64,000 bases of DNA from an uncultured Kordia sp. (GCF_947496985.1 NZ_CANMEZ010000005.1:124001-188000); one strand, 5' to 3'; shown: positions 8,880 to 18,934, numbered from the stretch's first letter. Notes: generated from the letters alone by a model not told the origin. Program-made: numbers and translations.

Positions 8880-9707
8880 TTATATTTTGGTTAAAGTGAA
8901 AGAACTTAATAAGTAAGGACCACCACATGATGCATTAGGGTCTTCTGTGTAAAAGATTGTAAAAGTTTGATCAGAACTAAGATCATAATCTGAGTTGTTA
9001 TCTCCAGCAGTACCTAAAATATAAGCAATATCTGGATCAGCACAAGCAATAGATGGATCAGTGTCAGCAAGGATCAATTTACCACAAACTAAAGAAACAG
9101 TAACAGTAATTGGACCTCTAAATGCAGGTAATACAGCATTTGTAAAGCTTCTAGATGAAGCAGATGAAGCAGTTAAAGTAACTACACCTGGATCAAAGTT
9201 AGAAGTTCCATTTCCTGGACCTATAACAGCAACACCATCAGCAATTTGGTAATCACCAATCATGTAATCTGCTGGGATAGGACAAACCTCAACAAGAGTA
9301 ACCGTGTGAGAATCAGTACTTCCTGTAATTCCTGGAGAATCATCAATGTTCAAAATTAAACTTCTAGAGTCAGTTGTTAAACCAGCATCAATACCAGTTA
9401 CAGTTAATGTACCGAAGTATTCGTTTGCAGGAATAGTAACTGTAGAGCTAAAAGAGTACATAGCAGCATCAGCAGTAGAAGCAGCATCAGCACTAACGGC
9501 TACAGTTCTTTCTACACTAGATAATGTACTTACTCCAATTGTTACAGTCGTAGTATTTGTTTGATTGATTTCAACTTCTAATGATGAAGATGAAGCATCA
9601 AAAAATGCTAATGTTGCTCCTCCTACACCATCATAAATTGTTTCTTCAAAATCACCACATGATACCAAGAAGGCACATGCGATGAATAGTTTTATAAAAT
9701 TTTTCAT
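8880..9707 (-). CDS. Surface lipoprotein with CALX-beta-like domain, SusC/D operon A
   Basis: 275 residues with lipoprotein signal MKNFIKLFIACAFLVSC (Cys17). The N-terminal half is Thr/Ser-rich with NTTTVTIGVSTLSSVERTVAV and TVTIPANEYFGTLTVTGID, matching CALX-beta-like beta-sandwich repeats. The C-terminal half holds several Cys residues (VCPIP, VCGKL, SIACADP, NASCGGP) and ends LSSFTLTKI. It follows susD by 17 nt and precedes a similar lipoprotein, so the pair may be a tandem duplication that has diverged. The role is likely accessory to substrate capture; no catalytic residues are recognised. Confidence 0.7.
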   Translation of the reverse strand: MKNFIKLFIACAFLVSCGDFEETIYDGVGGATLAFFDASSSSLEVEINQTNTTTVTIGVSTLSSVERTVAVSADAASTADAAMYSFSSTVTIPANEYFGTLTVTGIDAGLTTDSRSLILNIDDSPGITGSTDSHTVTLVEVCPIPADYMIGDYQIADGVAVIGPGNGTSNFDPGVVTLTASSASSRSFTNAVLPAFRGPITVTVSLVCGKLILADTDPSIACADPDIAYILGTAGDNNSDYDLSSDQTFTIFYTEDPNASCGGPYLLSSFTLTKI

Positions 9708-9724
9708 TTTCTTTCTTTAATTTA

Positions 9725-11146
9725 TTAATTATATCCTGGAGTTTGAGTCATATTAGCATTACCATCTAATTCAGCAGCAGGTACAGGTAGTGTAAATCTA
9801 TGATCATTAGCAGGTAAATCACAGTTAGATGTTCCACTAGTTCCTCCACAATCTAATAAAGCTTGAGATCTTACGATACCAGTACCAGTAATGTCACGAG
9901 TTCTTTTAAGGTCAATAAAACGATGTCCTTCAAAACATAATTCTAATCTTCTTTCGAATAAGATATCAGTGATAGCTTCGTTGATGTTAGCATAAGAAGG
10001 AAGAGCAGCAGTTCCGCCAGTTCTTGCACTTCTTAATGTTTGAATCATAGTAGCAGCTCCTGAGAAATCAGAAGTTCTAGCTTTAGCTTCAGCATTAATT
10101 AATACCATTTCAGAAGAACGGAAAACTTTGATATCATTTAAGTATCTATTTCCACCAGATCCTGGGTATTTGTTAACACGCTCTTGTGTATCAGCAACAA
10201 AATTTGCATCAAGGTTAGTCCAAATAGTAGCATTACGAACATCACCTGCAGGTATGATACTAACTAATTCATTAGAAACTTCAATGAAAGAACCTCCCGA
10301 GTTTGTAAACATCCAAGTTCCTCCAGCTAAAGGATCTCCTACAACTCTATCAGCTTTAAAAATAACCTCAGTGTTATCTGTGTCATCAAACATAGCAACA
10401 TACTGAGTTTGGTTTGCTAACGGATATGCATTGATTAACTGCTGAGATAAAGTCATTGCAGTTGAGTTATCACCTTCATATAATGCCATTCTAGCTCTAA
10501 CAGCTGTAAGGAAATCTCTTGTAATTCTTGTTACATCTGTAATAGAAGCATCAATAAAACCTTCTGCAGTTGTTAAATCAGATTTGATACCTGTTAAAAC
10601 TTCACCAACAGTGTTTCTTGATGGTTGCTCTAAGATAACTACATAGTCAATATAAGGTACTGACTCAGTAGCAGCATTATAATCCTGAGAATAGAATGCT
10701 AATAAATCAAGGTGAGCAAGAGCTCTTAATGCATAACATTCACCAAGAATGTTGTCATAAGTTGCTTGTTCAGCAGCATTTTGAGGAGCAATTCCTCCTG
10801 CAGCAGAAATAAGACGGTTAATACTGTTGATTAACGCGTAGTTACCTGTCCAAATTTGAGTTGCTCTGAATGTACTAGCAGTAACAACGAAGTTATGTTC
10901 GTTGATACGCTGTCCACCATTGTCTTCTCCAACTTTTGTATCATCTGTTAAGATAGAAGAGAAGTCTAAGTTAGCTTCAGGTGTATAGTTTGCAAATACG
11001 GCATTCATACCTAATACTAAATCAGGAACAGAAACAAATGCATTTTCTTCAGGAATCGAGTTCTCTGGTAAAATATCTAATGCATCATTACATGAGTATG
11101 TAAATGCTAGCATTAGTATTAATATTGATAAATTTATTTTTTTCAT
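9725..11146 (-). CDS. RagB/SusD family nutrient-uptake outer-membrane lipoprotein (operon A)
   Basis: SusD-like lipoprotein, 473 residues, with signal MKKINLSILILMLAFTYSC and the common LDILPENSIPEENAF segment directly after it. Typical SusD features follow: an N-terminal helical TPR-like scaffold with GECYALRALAHLDLLAFYSQDY (about 133-154), a late ILFERRLELCFEGHRFIDLKR and the C-terminal FTLPVPAAELDGNANMTQTPGYN. SusD acts as a hinged lid over the SusC barrel and captures ligand at the cell surface. It lies 12 nt downstream of its susC partner. The ligand is unknown. Confidence 0.95.
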   Translation of the reverse strand: MKKINLSILILMLAFTYSCNDALDILPENSIPEENAFVSVPDLVLGMNAVFANYTPEANLDFSSILTDDTKVGEDNGGQRINEHNFVVTASTFRATQIWTGNYALINSINRLISAAGGIAPQNAAEQATYDNILGECYALRALAHLDLLAFYSQDYNAATESVPYIDYVVILEQPSRNTVGEVLTGIKSDLTTAEGFIDASITDVTRITRDFLTAVRARMALYEGDNSTAMTLSQQLINAYPLANQTQYVAMFDDTDNTEVIFKADRVVGDPLAGGTWMFTNSGGSFIEVSNELVSIIPAGDVRNATIWTNLDANFVADTQERVNKYPGSGGNRYLNDIKVFRSSEMVLINAEAKARTSDFSGAATMIQTLRSARTGGTAALPSYANINEAITDILFERRLELCFEGHRFIDLKRTRDITGTGIVRSQALLDCGGTSGTSNCDLPANDHRFTLPVPAAELDGNANMTQTPGYN

Positions 11147-11158
11147 TTTTCTTTTTTT

Positions 11159-14100
11159 TTAAAAGTTAACATCTAATCCTAATGTCCATGTTTTAGGTGT
11201 TGGGAATTCAAAGAAAGTTGAATTAATGTTTGATTCTGGATCGAATCCTCTCCACTTAGACCAAGTTAAAAGGTTTTGTCCTTGAACATACATTCTTATA
11301 CTTGAAAATAAATTTGTTTTCCCTAAAATGTCTTTGTCTAATGTGTATGAAAGTGTAACATTTCTTAAACGTAAGAAAGATGCATTTTCAATATAACGAT
11401 CTGTGTTTAAAAGTCTTGTAGAACCGAAAGCAGAAGATGGGATATCAGTAATATCTCCTGGCTGTTGCCATTCTCTAATAATAGATGTAGACTGGTTAGA
11501 AATACTAACTAATGTTGGATCTTCAACTACAGCTAAACTACCATTATATCTATACTGATCGATAGCATAAGAGAATAATGCATTTAATGCAAATCCTTTG
11601 TATTGAACGTTAGTTCCGAATCCACCAACAAATTTTGGATCTTGAGTTTTGTCAAGAATTACACGATTGTCATCAGTGTATGTGTCTGTAATGTTTCCAT
11701 CAGAATCATAGTATAATGGAGAACCATTAGCAGGGTTAACACCAGCCCAACGAACTGCATAGAAAGAACCAAATGGATCTCCTTCAGATAAAGCTGTACG
11801 AGTAGTTTCAATTAAACCATCACCTACTAATTTAGTGATTTCGTTTTTGTTGTATGCAATGTTACCATTAACAGACCACTGTAAACCTTTTCTATCATCA
11901 CTTCTGATAATATCATAGCTTAAAGCTAATTCAACACCAGTATTCTTCATCTGACCAACGTTAGCGTTGATAGAGTTAACTGAAGATATAGTAGAAATTG
12001 GTCTATTCAAGAATAAATCATCTGTTGTTTTCTCATAGAAATCAAGAGAACCACTTAATCTGTTTGACATCATAGCGAAGTCAATACCTATGTTTGCTTG
12101 AGTAACAGTTTCCCATTTCAAGTCAGGGTTAGCAATCTGAGAAAGCCAGTATCCGTTTGTTCCTTGGTATCCTTGTCCTGAACCGTTGAAGTTTCCTCCA
12201 CCGTTTCCAGTTCCAATTAAGTTAAATCCTCCAAAACGTGCAGCAGCTCTATCGTTACCTGTAGTACCGTAACTACCTCTTAATTTTAATTCGTTAAGGA
12301 ATTCTACACCTTCCATGAACTTCTCATTGTGGATGTTCCACTTACCAGATACAGACCAGAAAGTACCCCATCTGTTCGTTTTGCTAAATCTTGAAGAAGC
12401 ATCACGTCTAATAGAAGCTTGGAAACCATATTTGTTATCATAGTCATATTTACCAACTGCAAAGTAAGAGAATAAACCTCCATTTGTAGTTGTAGAGAAA
12501 GCTGTAGGGATATAGTTGTAAAGATCATTGTTAGGACCTTCTGTTGTATTTCCTGCTGTGAAACCAGCTCCAACTCCAGGCAACTTTGGATCTAAACCAA
12601 AAGCTTCAAATCCGTAAGTATCGAAATGTTCTTTGTAGTATTCTGTGAAAGCAGAAACTTCTACACTGTGTACATCTTTAAAAATGTTCTTATAAGTAAC
12701 AAATGAGTTAATGTTAAAAGAAACGTTTCTTGTGAAGTTCTCAGCGTGAGAACCTTTGATGATTGCAGCTGTAGGGTTGTTTGTATCATTGTTTAAACCT
12801 CTTAAACTGTTTGGATCAGTAATAGTAAGACCATTGATTTGCTCATAATCCATACCAATAGAACTTCCAACTGTTAGGTTTTTAGCAACTTCTAAAGTAG
12901 CTCCAATTTTACCAACAATCTTTAATTCGTCTTGAACAGATGTGTTTAAAGTTGCAGTGTTTAAGGCAACGATAGGTGAGTTTCCAAATCCTGTTGTCCC
13001 GTTTCCTGTTAAGTCTAAAGATCCATCTGGGTTGTAAGGGTTTAATGCTGGACTACCAATATATGCATTAATGAACGGGTTGTTTAATGAACCTGATCCT
13101 GCGTTTGCTGGATTATCATTAACACTATAACCCATTGTTAAGTTAGTAGTCAAGTTAAACTTATTGTTAGAAGAAGAAACATTCGTATTGTTTCTTAAAG
13201 TGAAACGCTTTAAGTTACTACGTAATGTAATACCTTCTTGCTCAAAATATGCTACAGACGTATAACTAGTAGTGTTTTCTCCACCAGTAGTTACATTAAC
13301 TTCATGCGATAATGTAGTACCCGTTCTTAATAAGATATCTTCCCATTTTGTGTTTACTTGGTTAGATAAAGCATTAATCTGAGTGTCAGAGAAGGTATTG
13401 AAACCTCTTTGTCTTAAATACGTTAAGTATTGTCTAGAGTTCATTAACTCAAAATTAGGATCGATCGTAGTAGATTGACCATAAAGAGATCTATACTGAA
13501 TACGTGTTCCTGAGTTCTTCTTACCTGTTTTTGTAGTAACGATGATTACACCACCCGCAGCTCTATTTCCATAAAGTGCAGAAGCTGATGCATCCTTTAA
13601 TACAGAAACATTCTGAATGTCATTCGCATTTAAACTTCTAAAGTTATCTTCGTTTACAGGAACTCCATCAATAATGAATAAAGGCTCAACGTTTCCTTGT
13701 ACAGAGTTTCTACCTCTTAATAAGATAGTACCACTAGCTCCAGGCTGACCTGAACTTGTTTGGATGTTTAAACCTGCTGCCTGTCCTTGTAAGATTTGAT
13801 CTATAGAAGCATTTGGAACTTGCTCTATTGATTCAGATTTTACAACGGAAATCGCAGATGTTACATTTGATCTTTTTTCAGACCCGTACGCAACGACTAC
13901 TACCTCTCCTAATGTATTGTCTGATTCTAATTGTACATTTATTGAAGATGATCCAACTGTAACTTCCTTTGCTTTATACCCTATATAACTGAAGACAAGT
14001 GTTTGCCCGTTGTCAGCTTTAATAGAATATTTACCATCGAAATCAGTTGTTATACCTTTAGATGTACCTTTAATTGAAACAGTTGCTCCTGGTAATGGTA

Positions 14101-14209
14101 AACCGGTGTCATCGGTTACTGTTCCAGAGACAGTCTGTTGTTGTGCAAACAGAATCTGCACAAATAACGCTAGGAATAGCGTTAGAATTCCACTAAACTT
14201 TGTTCTCAT
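11159..14209 (-). CDS. SusC/RagA family TonB-linked outer-membrane transporter (operon A)
   Basis: 1016 residues. Signal peptide MRTKFSGILTLFLALFVQILFAQ is followed by a carboxypeptidase-regulatory-like domain (VSGTVTDDTGLPLPGATVSI through LVFSYIGYKAKEV, about 27-85). The plug domain has the SusC signature LFIIDGVPVNEDN and VLKDASASALYGNRAAGG (about 178-222), then a 22-strand barrel ending PKTWTLGLDVNF. It takes up large ligands through the outer membrane using TonB energy. It is the first gene of its operon. Its N-terminus and upstream region closely match those of the second susC at 22182. Confidence 0.96.
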   Translation of the reverse strand: MRTKFSGILTLFLALFVQILFAQQQTVSGTVTDDTGLPLPGATVSIKGTSKGITTDFDGKYSIKADNGQTLVFSYIGYKAKEVTVGSSSINVQLESDNTLGEVVVVAYGSEKRSNVTSAISVVKSESIEQVPNASIDQILQGQAAGLNIQTSSGQPGASGTILLRGRNSVQGNVEPLFIIDGVPVNEDNFRSLNANDIQNVSVLKDASASALYGNRAAGGVIIVTTKTGKKNSGTRIQYRSLYGQSTTIDPNFELMNSRQYLTYLRQRGFNTFSDTQINALSNQVNTKWEDILLRTGTTLSHEVNVTTGGENTTSYTSVAYFEQEGITLRSNLKRFTLRNNTNVSSSNNKFNLTTNLTMGYSVNDNPANAGSGSLNNPFINAYIGSPALNPYNPDGSLDLTGNGTTGFGNSPIVALNTATLNTSVQDELKIVGKIGATLEVAKNLTVGSSIGMDYEQINGLTITDPNSLRGLNNDTNNPTAAIIKGSHAENFTRNVSFNINSFVTYKNIFKDVHSVEVSAFTEYYKEHFDTYGFEAFGLDPKLPGVGAGFTAGNTTEGPNNDLYNYIPTAFSTTTNGGLFSYFAVGKYDYDNKYGFQASIRRDASSRFSKTNRWGTFWSVSGKWNIHNEKFMEGVEFLNELKLRGSYGTTGNDRAAARFGGFNLIGTGNGGGNFNGSGQGYQGTNGYWLSQIANPDLKWETVTQANIGIDFAMMSNRLSGSLDFYEKTTDDLFLNRPISTISSVNSINANVGQMKNTGVELALSYDIIRSDDRKGLQWSVNGNIAYNKNEITKLVGDGLIETTRTALSEGDPFGSFYAVRWAGVNPANGSPLYYDSDGNITDTYTDDNRVILDKTQDPKFVGGFGTNVQYKGFALNALFSYAIDQYRYNGSLAVVEDPTLVSISNQSTSIIREWQQPGDITDIPSSAFGSTRLLNTDRYIENASFLRLRNVTLSYTLDKDILGKTNLFSSIRMYVQGQNLLTWSKWRGFDPESNINSTFFEFPTPKTWTLGLDVNF

Positions 14210-14566
14210 TTTTTTAATTTATTTGAATTAGCTATCGCCAAAAATCCTAATTTTATGTTAATAATCCAATTTTTTTTTCTTAAAAATCAATTTAAATCGC
14301 AAGTTTTTTAGAAAAAGAAGGCTAATTATCAGAAGAGAAAAGCTGTTACAGTCTTAGAAATGAAGGGGCTGCGATCTTAAAATGAAGTGTATTATCATTA
14401 ATTTAGACTTTTGTTAAATATTTTAGCAAATTGATAAAATACTCTGTATTAGGTAGATGTTTTGTGGTTTTTTGCAATAACTGATTGTATAGTTTGCAAT
14501 TTATTTAAGTTAAATAGTATGTATCTTCCGTATTGAAGTAATATTTTAGCCTAATGAAGTAAAATG
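14210..14566 (-). promoter_or_regulatory. Intergenic region upstream of susC (operon A) with conserved leader
   Basis: A 357-nt gap between the arylsulfotransferase-like gene and susC. The part nearest susC (14210-14272) is nearly identical to the region before the other susC. Read on the minus strand it has an AT-rich block with TTAACATA, then GATTTTTGG, then ATAGCTAATTCAAATAA just before the start. GATTTTTG resembles the Bacteroidota -7 element TAnnTTTG, and a TTG lies 20 nt upstream of it in this copy. The remaining 290 nt hold no ORF or strong terminator that I can see. Confidence 0.55.
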
Positions 14567-16195
14567 TTATTGTTTTAGGACTTTAGTCGTAGTGACTTTA
14601 GTATTATTATATAATTTTAAAATATACATTCCAGTTTTTTGACTAGTTAAGTCAATTGTATTGTCATTTGTGGTTATAAGAAGTTTACCTAATAAATTAT
14701 ATACTTCTACTTTTTGTATTTCTCCTTGTATGGTAAGTATGTCTTTTACAGGATTTGGAATTAATGAGTATGTTTGATTTTCAACTTCATCAGTGCTTAA
14801 AAGAGTACATGCTGTTAAGTCTGGGTTAAGCTCCACTGGAGCACTAGGTGTTAAATTCCTATTAGCAAATGCAGGATAGTCACTTGCATAACGTAAGACT
14901 CTAAATGTTAAGTTTGGTGAGGCTGTAGAATCATCACCTTGAGAAAGAATTCCTGTAGGTGTTACTGGATTGATATATTCCCAAACAATCTCTTCTGTAG
15001 GCGTAATTTCAAAGAAATACCCATCATCTCCATCACAAATAAGAGTGTTTCCGTTAGGAAGTCTTTGTCCACTTGAAAGGATTCTTGAATAAAAATCAGT
15101 TTCTACAGGGGCTTTGTAAGTGTAGTCTGTATTTGCTGGGCCATATGCAGTTCCTGGAGTATACGTATAAACGCCTTCTGAATCTTCGGGTGGTGTTATA
15201 ATATCTATTTGTGATACACTTGGAAGGCGATTGAAGCCATTGTTAAATACTATGATTTTTCGAGCATCTTGGAGTCCATCAGCAATAAAATGTGGGTAAT
15301 GTTGGCCAAATAGTTTTTGATCGGAAACTGTTCCTCTTTTGTAAGATTGTGGATTTCCCCAACGGTATAAAAAGTCTCCTCCTCGGTTTCTATCTCCCCC
15401 TGAATTTGTAGCAGCTTCAGCTGTTGTAGTACTATGGTCTATGATGTAAATTTCACTTAAAAGCCGTGAGCTGATTACAATTTGATCTAACCTTTCATCA
15501 TATTGAATGGAATTAAAGTGCAGCCAATTCGCATTTCCCGCAGAGTTTCCTAAAAAATTAATGTCTAGTAGTTGTGGATTGTTTTCAACTACTCCGTAAT
15601 TATCTTTAGTTGGATCTAAATCTTGAATCAAGTGATCTTTTACATTCCATTCCCATACAATAGTTGCATTATTACTTCCAAGGATAGGTTGTAATTCAAG
15701 TATTTGTTCATTAAATAATTTCCCTTGTGTAAGATTGCTAGAGTTTCTTCCTGCTTGAATTGCTTCTGTATCTGTCATTGTTGTTACGGCAAGCATTAAG
15801 ACGTTTCCGTTAGGCATGGGGAAAACATCGTGATGTTGTGAAACTGTGGTAGTAGAGTAGGTGTATTCCCAAAGTAAATTACTATCCCAATCATATAATT
15901 CTACTTTTCCTCCAACGCCACCAAAGTTAACGTTAGCATTTGCGACTCTCCCTGCACGTAATAAATTACCATTTTCAAGAAGATATACTGCATTCCCTGG
16001 GCCAACTGTGCTTGTCCATTGATTTACAACTTCCCCACAGTTGTTTATTAAATATGTTTCGGTGTGTCCAGCAGGAGCGAATAAGGTGTAGCCATCAAAA
16101 GTACCTTGGTTATTAATAATGGTGCCTACTGTATTTTGTGAATTTACGCAGAGAGTTATTAATAAAGTGAGGTGTAGTAAAATATAATTTTTCAT
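14567..16195 (-). CDS. Arylsulfotransferase-like secreted protein with T9SS sorting domain
   Basis: 542 residues with signal peptide MKNYILLHLTLLITLCVNSQ. The main domain (about 30-445) looks like the ASST (PF05935) six-bladed propeller, with repeated W-E-Y blades. Candidate active-site segments are SQHHDVFPMPNGN (119-131), HFNSIQYDERLDQ and GQHYPHFI. Family members transfer sulfuryl groups between phenols. The last 75 residues form a type A T9SS sorting domain (YSLIPNPVKDILTI, VYNLLGKLL, GMYILKLYN, ending TTTKVLKQ), so the protein should cross the outer membrane and be surface-attached or released. It is preceded by a terminator, so it probably has its own promoter. Specific activity is not shown. 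Confidence 0.8.
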   Translation of the reverse strand: MKNYILLHLTLLITLCVNSQNTVGTIINNQGTFDGYTLFAPAGHTETYLINNCGEVVNQWTSTVGPGNAVYLLENGNLLRAGRVANANVNFGGVGGKVELYDWDSNLLWEYTYSTTTVSQHHDVFPMPNGNVLMLAVTTMTDTEAIQAGRNSSNLTQGKLFNEQILELQPILGSNNATIVWEWNVKDHLIQDLDPTKDNYGVVENNPQLLDINFLGNSAGNANWLHFNSIQYDERLDQIVISSRLLSEIYIIDHSTTTAEAATNSGGDRNRGGDFLYRWGNPQSYKRGTVSDQKLFGQHYPHFIADGLQDARKIIVFNNGFNRLPSVSQIDIITPPEDSEGVYTYTPGTAYGPANTDYTYKAPVETDFYSRILSSGQRLPNGNTLICDGDDGYFFEITPTEEIVWEYINPVTPTGILSQGDDSTASPNLTFRVLRYASDYPAFANRNLTPSAPVELNPDLTACTLLSTDEVENQTYSLIPNPVKDILTIQGEIQKVEVYNLLGKLLITTNDNTIDLTSQKTGMYILKLYNNTKVTTTKVLKQ

Positions 16196-16260
16196 AGCAA
16201 TTTTGTAATTGTAAAAATCTCAATTGATTTTCAAGGACGAAAAGTAAAGAATATTCAACT

Positions 16261-16297
16261 AAAAAAAAACTGCTCACGAATAATATTCATGAGCAGT
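16261..16297 (-). terminator. Intrinsic terminator of SusC/D operon B
   Basis: Stem ACTGCTCA / TGAGCAGT (16269-16276 and 16290-16297) continues through GAATA / TATTC. The single mismatch is a G-U pair when read on the minus strand. On the minus strand the stem is followed by a run of nine T. This fits termination just after the lipoprotein gene that ends at 16331. Confidence 0.9.
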
Positions 16298-16330
16298 CTT
16301 ATTTATGATTGATTTTTAAAGAAAATCTAT

Positions 16331-17230
16331 CTATTCATTACATAGGTTTAATGCAATTGGTCCAGCTGCAGATCCTGATGTGTAAGCAGCAACTAAGTTT
16401 CCGCTAGGAGCATAAATTTCAAAAGAAATTTCTCCGTAGTTATCTCCTGGGAAGAACCAGTCTGCAGATACAGTTCCTGCTGGAATTGTGATCGTGTCAG
16501 TACCGTCATTTGACTCATCAATACAGTCAAATGTGTTTGCTTCATATGGAGTACATAGTCCAACTTCAAATACAGTTCCATCATCTAATGTGATAGTGAT
16601 AGGGGCAGAGCTATTACCAATAGTTTGCCATCCATCTCCATAAGAATCATGCATGTCTATTGTCCATACACCTGGAGGTGGTGGAGCAAGGCATACAACT
16701 GTTGATGAGAATGTGTGATCAGCTGATTGATTGTCAAAATTAGAACTTACGTCAGAGAAAGTTCCTTGAGAATTTGTGACAGCTAATCTGTAAGCAAATG
16801 TGTCTCCACCTTCTAAAGCTGAAGCGTCAATTCCTAAAGCAGAAATGATACTTCCTCCATCAAAGGCTACATTTACTTCTGGATAGCCTCCGTCAGCAGG
16901 AGTTGTAAAACTAGAAGCGCTTACAGTTGCTAATAATGTTTCTGAAGCAGTAATGTTTTCTCCATCTAAGCTAACATATACATCTACTTTGGTAATATCT
17001 GTTCCTCCGGCTGGAGAAATTAATTGATAGTCCTTGGAGAAGCTTGAGCTACTTGGATCTAATTTATTAACATTTGTAGATCCATTGGTAGTTATTTCTG
17101 TAGCGAATGGCACTCCAGAATTAATCAATTCGTCAAACTGGACAGGTAATGTCTCGTCATCCGAACAGCTACTGAACGCTAAAGTCATAGCGCCGAGTAC
17201 TAAGAATGATTTTAATAATTTATTTTTCAT
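16331..17230 (-). CDS. Surface lipoprotein, third gene of SusC/D operon B
   Basis: 299 residues with lipoprotein signal MKNKLLKSFLVLGAMTLAFSSC. The central region (about 60-175) looks like a beta-sandwich. A proline run (APPPPG) then leads to a C-terminal domain starting VWTIDMHDSYGDGWQ. D-x-Y-G-D-G-W motifs of this kind recur in Bacteroidota surface proteins and probably mark an acidic, cation-binding beta-domain. It lies 12 nt after susD and ends before a strong terminator. A likely role is ligand capture with SusCD, inferred from position only. Confidence 0.72.
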   Translation of the reverse strand: MKNKLLKSFLVLGAMTLAFSSCSDDETLPVQFDELINSGVPFATEITTNGSTNVNKLDPSSSSFSKDYQLISPAGGTDITKVDVYVSLDGENITASETLLATVSASSFTTPADGGYPEVNVAFDGGSIISALGIDASALEGGDTFAYRLAVTNSQGTFSDVSSNFDNQSADHTFSSTVVCLAPPPPGVWTIDMHDSYGDGWQTIGNSSAPITITLDDGTVFEVGLCTPYEANTFDCIDESNDGTDTITIPAGTVSADWFFPGDNYGEISFEIYAPSGNLVAAYTSGSAAGPIALNLCNE

Positions 17231-17242
17231 AATTTATCTTTT

Positions 17243-18934
17243 TTATTGAATAAATCCAGCAGGATTATTATCCCAGAATACTTGTTCTGATAATCCAGGC
17301 TTCTGAGTGATATTTATATTTCTATCAACCGTAACGTTTGGATATAAGAATGATCTTGGGAATCCTCCTGTTCCTAGTAATGTAGGTTGTAAGTTGTTAG
17401 GAGCTCCAGTTCTTCTGTAAAGATTGTATCCTTCAACTCCATTTCCATACATAGCTAACCAGTATTCTTTACCAATAATAGCCATTCTTTCAGTGTCATT
17501 AGCTGCAGCCATATATGCAGTCATTACCGCAGTAACGTAATCATTGATATCTGTAGCGTCAGATGTATTTGTGAAATCAGCAGGGTTTGGTAAAAATCCA
17601 ATTACTGTGTTCATGGAAGATCTGATTCCTTGCTCAAGCATTGCTTCAGGAGTGTCAGCTGTTCCTAAAAATAAAGCAGCTTCTGCTCTCATGAAGTATA
17701 CGAAAGAATCCATCATGATTGGCCATATTCCAGCACCGTCTAAACCATCTCCAGAGTCAATACTGTCAGCATCATTATCATCAAAACGTCCACCAGCAGG
17801 ATATACTCCAAATGTTGATCTTTTTGCATTATCTGGTGGAATACCATCAGCTTCTGCATGATCTCTACCCCAGTATCCATCTCCTCGTCCAAATAAAGAA
17901 CAGAATGGTAATGGAACAGCTTGCATTGCGTCAATTGCTGCATATGTAGCAGGTCTTGGGTCATTCCAACAATCAATTTCGTTGTCTAGTGTGGCAGGAT
18001 CTGTTGGGAAAGCACCTACTTGTCTGTATGTGTAATATCTCAATCTTGGATCGTCAGTACCTTTTTCAAGTGTTAATGCCCACATTAAATAATTAGGGAT
18101 ATACTCTCCAGGGTTTGCAGCTTCATATTCTTCTACGTAGTAAGGGTGCTTACTTTGTGGATTGTCTGCAGTTCCAGAAGTCCACTTGAAATCATCTTCA
18201 CTTGATGTAATAAGATCTCCAGCTGTTAAAAGTGCATTGATTCCTGCGGTAGCACCAGCTGGATCAATAAGTCTTCTATTTAAATAGTACTTGAGTTTAA
18301 GTGTGTTTAAAAATTTTGTCCATTTAGTCATTGAATTACTGCTTCCTTCTCCATAAAATAAATCGTTAAAGGTTGGAGTATTTCCATCTATACTGGCAAA
18401 GTCAGCTAATGCTAAGTCTAATTCAGCTAAAGCTGCCGCATATACATCAGCTCCTGGATCAACATTAGGGAAAACTTCTCCTGAATCACCTTGTAATGCT
18501 TCTGAGTAAGGAACATCTCCAAAGTAATCTACAAGTGTCATTAATGTGTATGCTTTAATAATTCTAGCAACACCAGTGTGACGAACACTTCCGCTATTTG
18601 TAGCAATTGGAATTAATGCTTGAACTTCATTTAAAACGTCAGCATATCCAATACGCCACATTCCTCCTAAATTTGCATTAGAATTGTTGAAGTTAACTTC
18701 GTATGTGTCAAACATGTACTCTAAACGTACAGTTTCTGCACCTGCCTCTGTTGCTTCTGCAAAGAATGAAGCAAAGTTGAACTGGATGAAATTTAAACTT
18801 CCATCTTCATTTAATGTCTCTGGCGAGGGTACATTCGGGTCTACTAGTAAGTCTAATTCTGTTGTTTCACAAGAGAATACAAGTATTAGTGCTAGCAACC
18901 AAAATAATTTGTTATTTTTTATTTTCATTGTCAT
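17243..18934 (-). CDS. SusD/RagB-like (SusD-like_2 type) outer-membrane lipoprotein (operon B)
   Basis: 563 residues with lipoprotein signal ending LALILVFSC. After it comes TTELDLLVDPNVPSPETL, typical of the SusD-like_2 subfamily, followed by GMWRIGYADVLNEVQ and VARIIKAYTLMTLVDYFGDVPYSEA (about 123-147) and a late GKEYWLAMYGNGVEGYNLYRRTGAP. The end is NITQKPGLSEQVFW. It is the cell-surface lid partner of the SusC encoded 5 nt upstream. An ATG two codons in (18928) is an equally good start. The subfamily differs from the operon A SusD, suggesting a different ligand class. Confidence 0.93.
   Translation of the reverse strand: MTMKIKNNKLFWLLALILVFSCETTELDLLVDPNVPSPETLNEDGSLNFIQFNFASFFAEATEAGAETVRLEYMFDTYEVNFNNSNANLGGMWRIGYADVLNEVQALIPIATNSGSVRHTGVARIIKAYTLMTLVDYFGDVPYSEALQGDSGEVFPNVDPGADVYAAALAELDLALADFASIDGNTPTFNDLFYGEGSSNSMTKWTKFLNTLKLKYYLNRRLIDPAGATAGINALLTAGDLITSSEDDFKWTSGTADNPQSKHPYYVEEYEAANPGEYIPNYLMWALTLEKGTDDPRLRYYTYRQVGAFPTDPATLDNEIDCWNDPRPATYAAIDAMQAVPLPFCSLFGRGDGYWGRDHAEADGIPPDNAKRSTFGVYPAGGRFDDNDADSIDSGDGLDGAGIWPIMMDSFVYFMRAEAALFLGTADTPEAMLEQGIRSSMNTVIGFLPNPADFTNTSDATDINDYVTAVMTAYMAAANDTERMAIIGKEYWLAMYGNGVEGYNLYRRTGAPNNLQPTLLGTGGFPRSFLYPNVTVDRNINITQKPGLSEQVFWDNNPAGFIQ

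Noticed and set aside
8869-8928. Longer N-terminus for the operon A last lipoprotein
   Set aside because: It overlaps the upstream gene and puts 20 non-signal residues before a good lipoprotein signal peptide.
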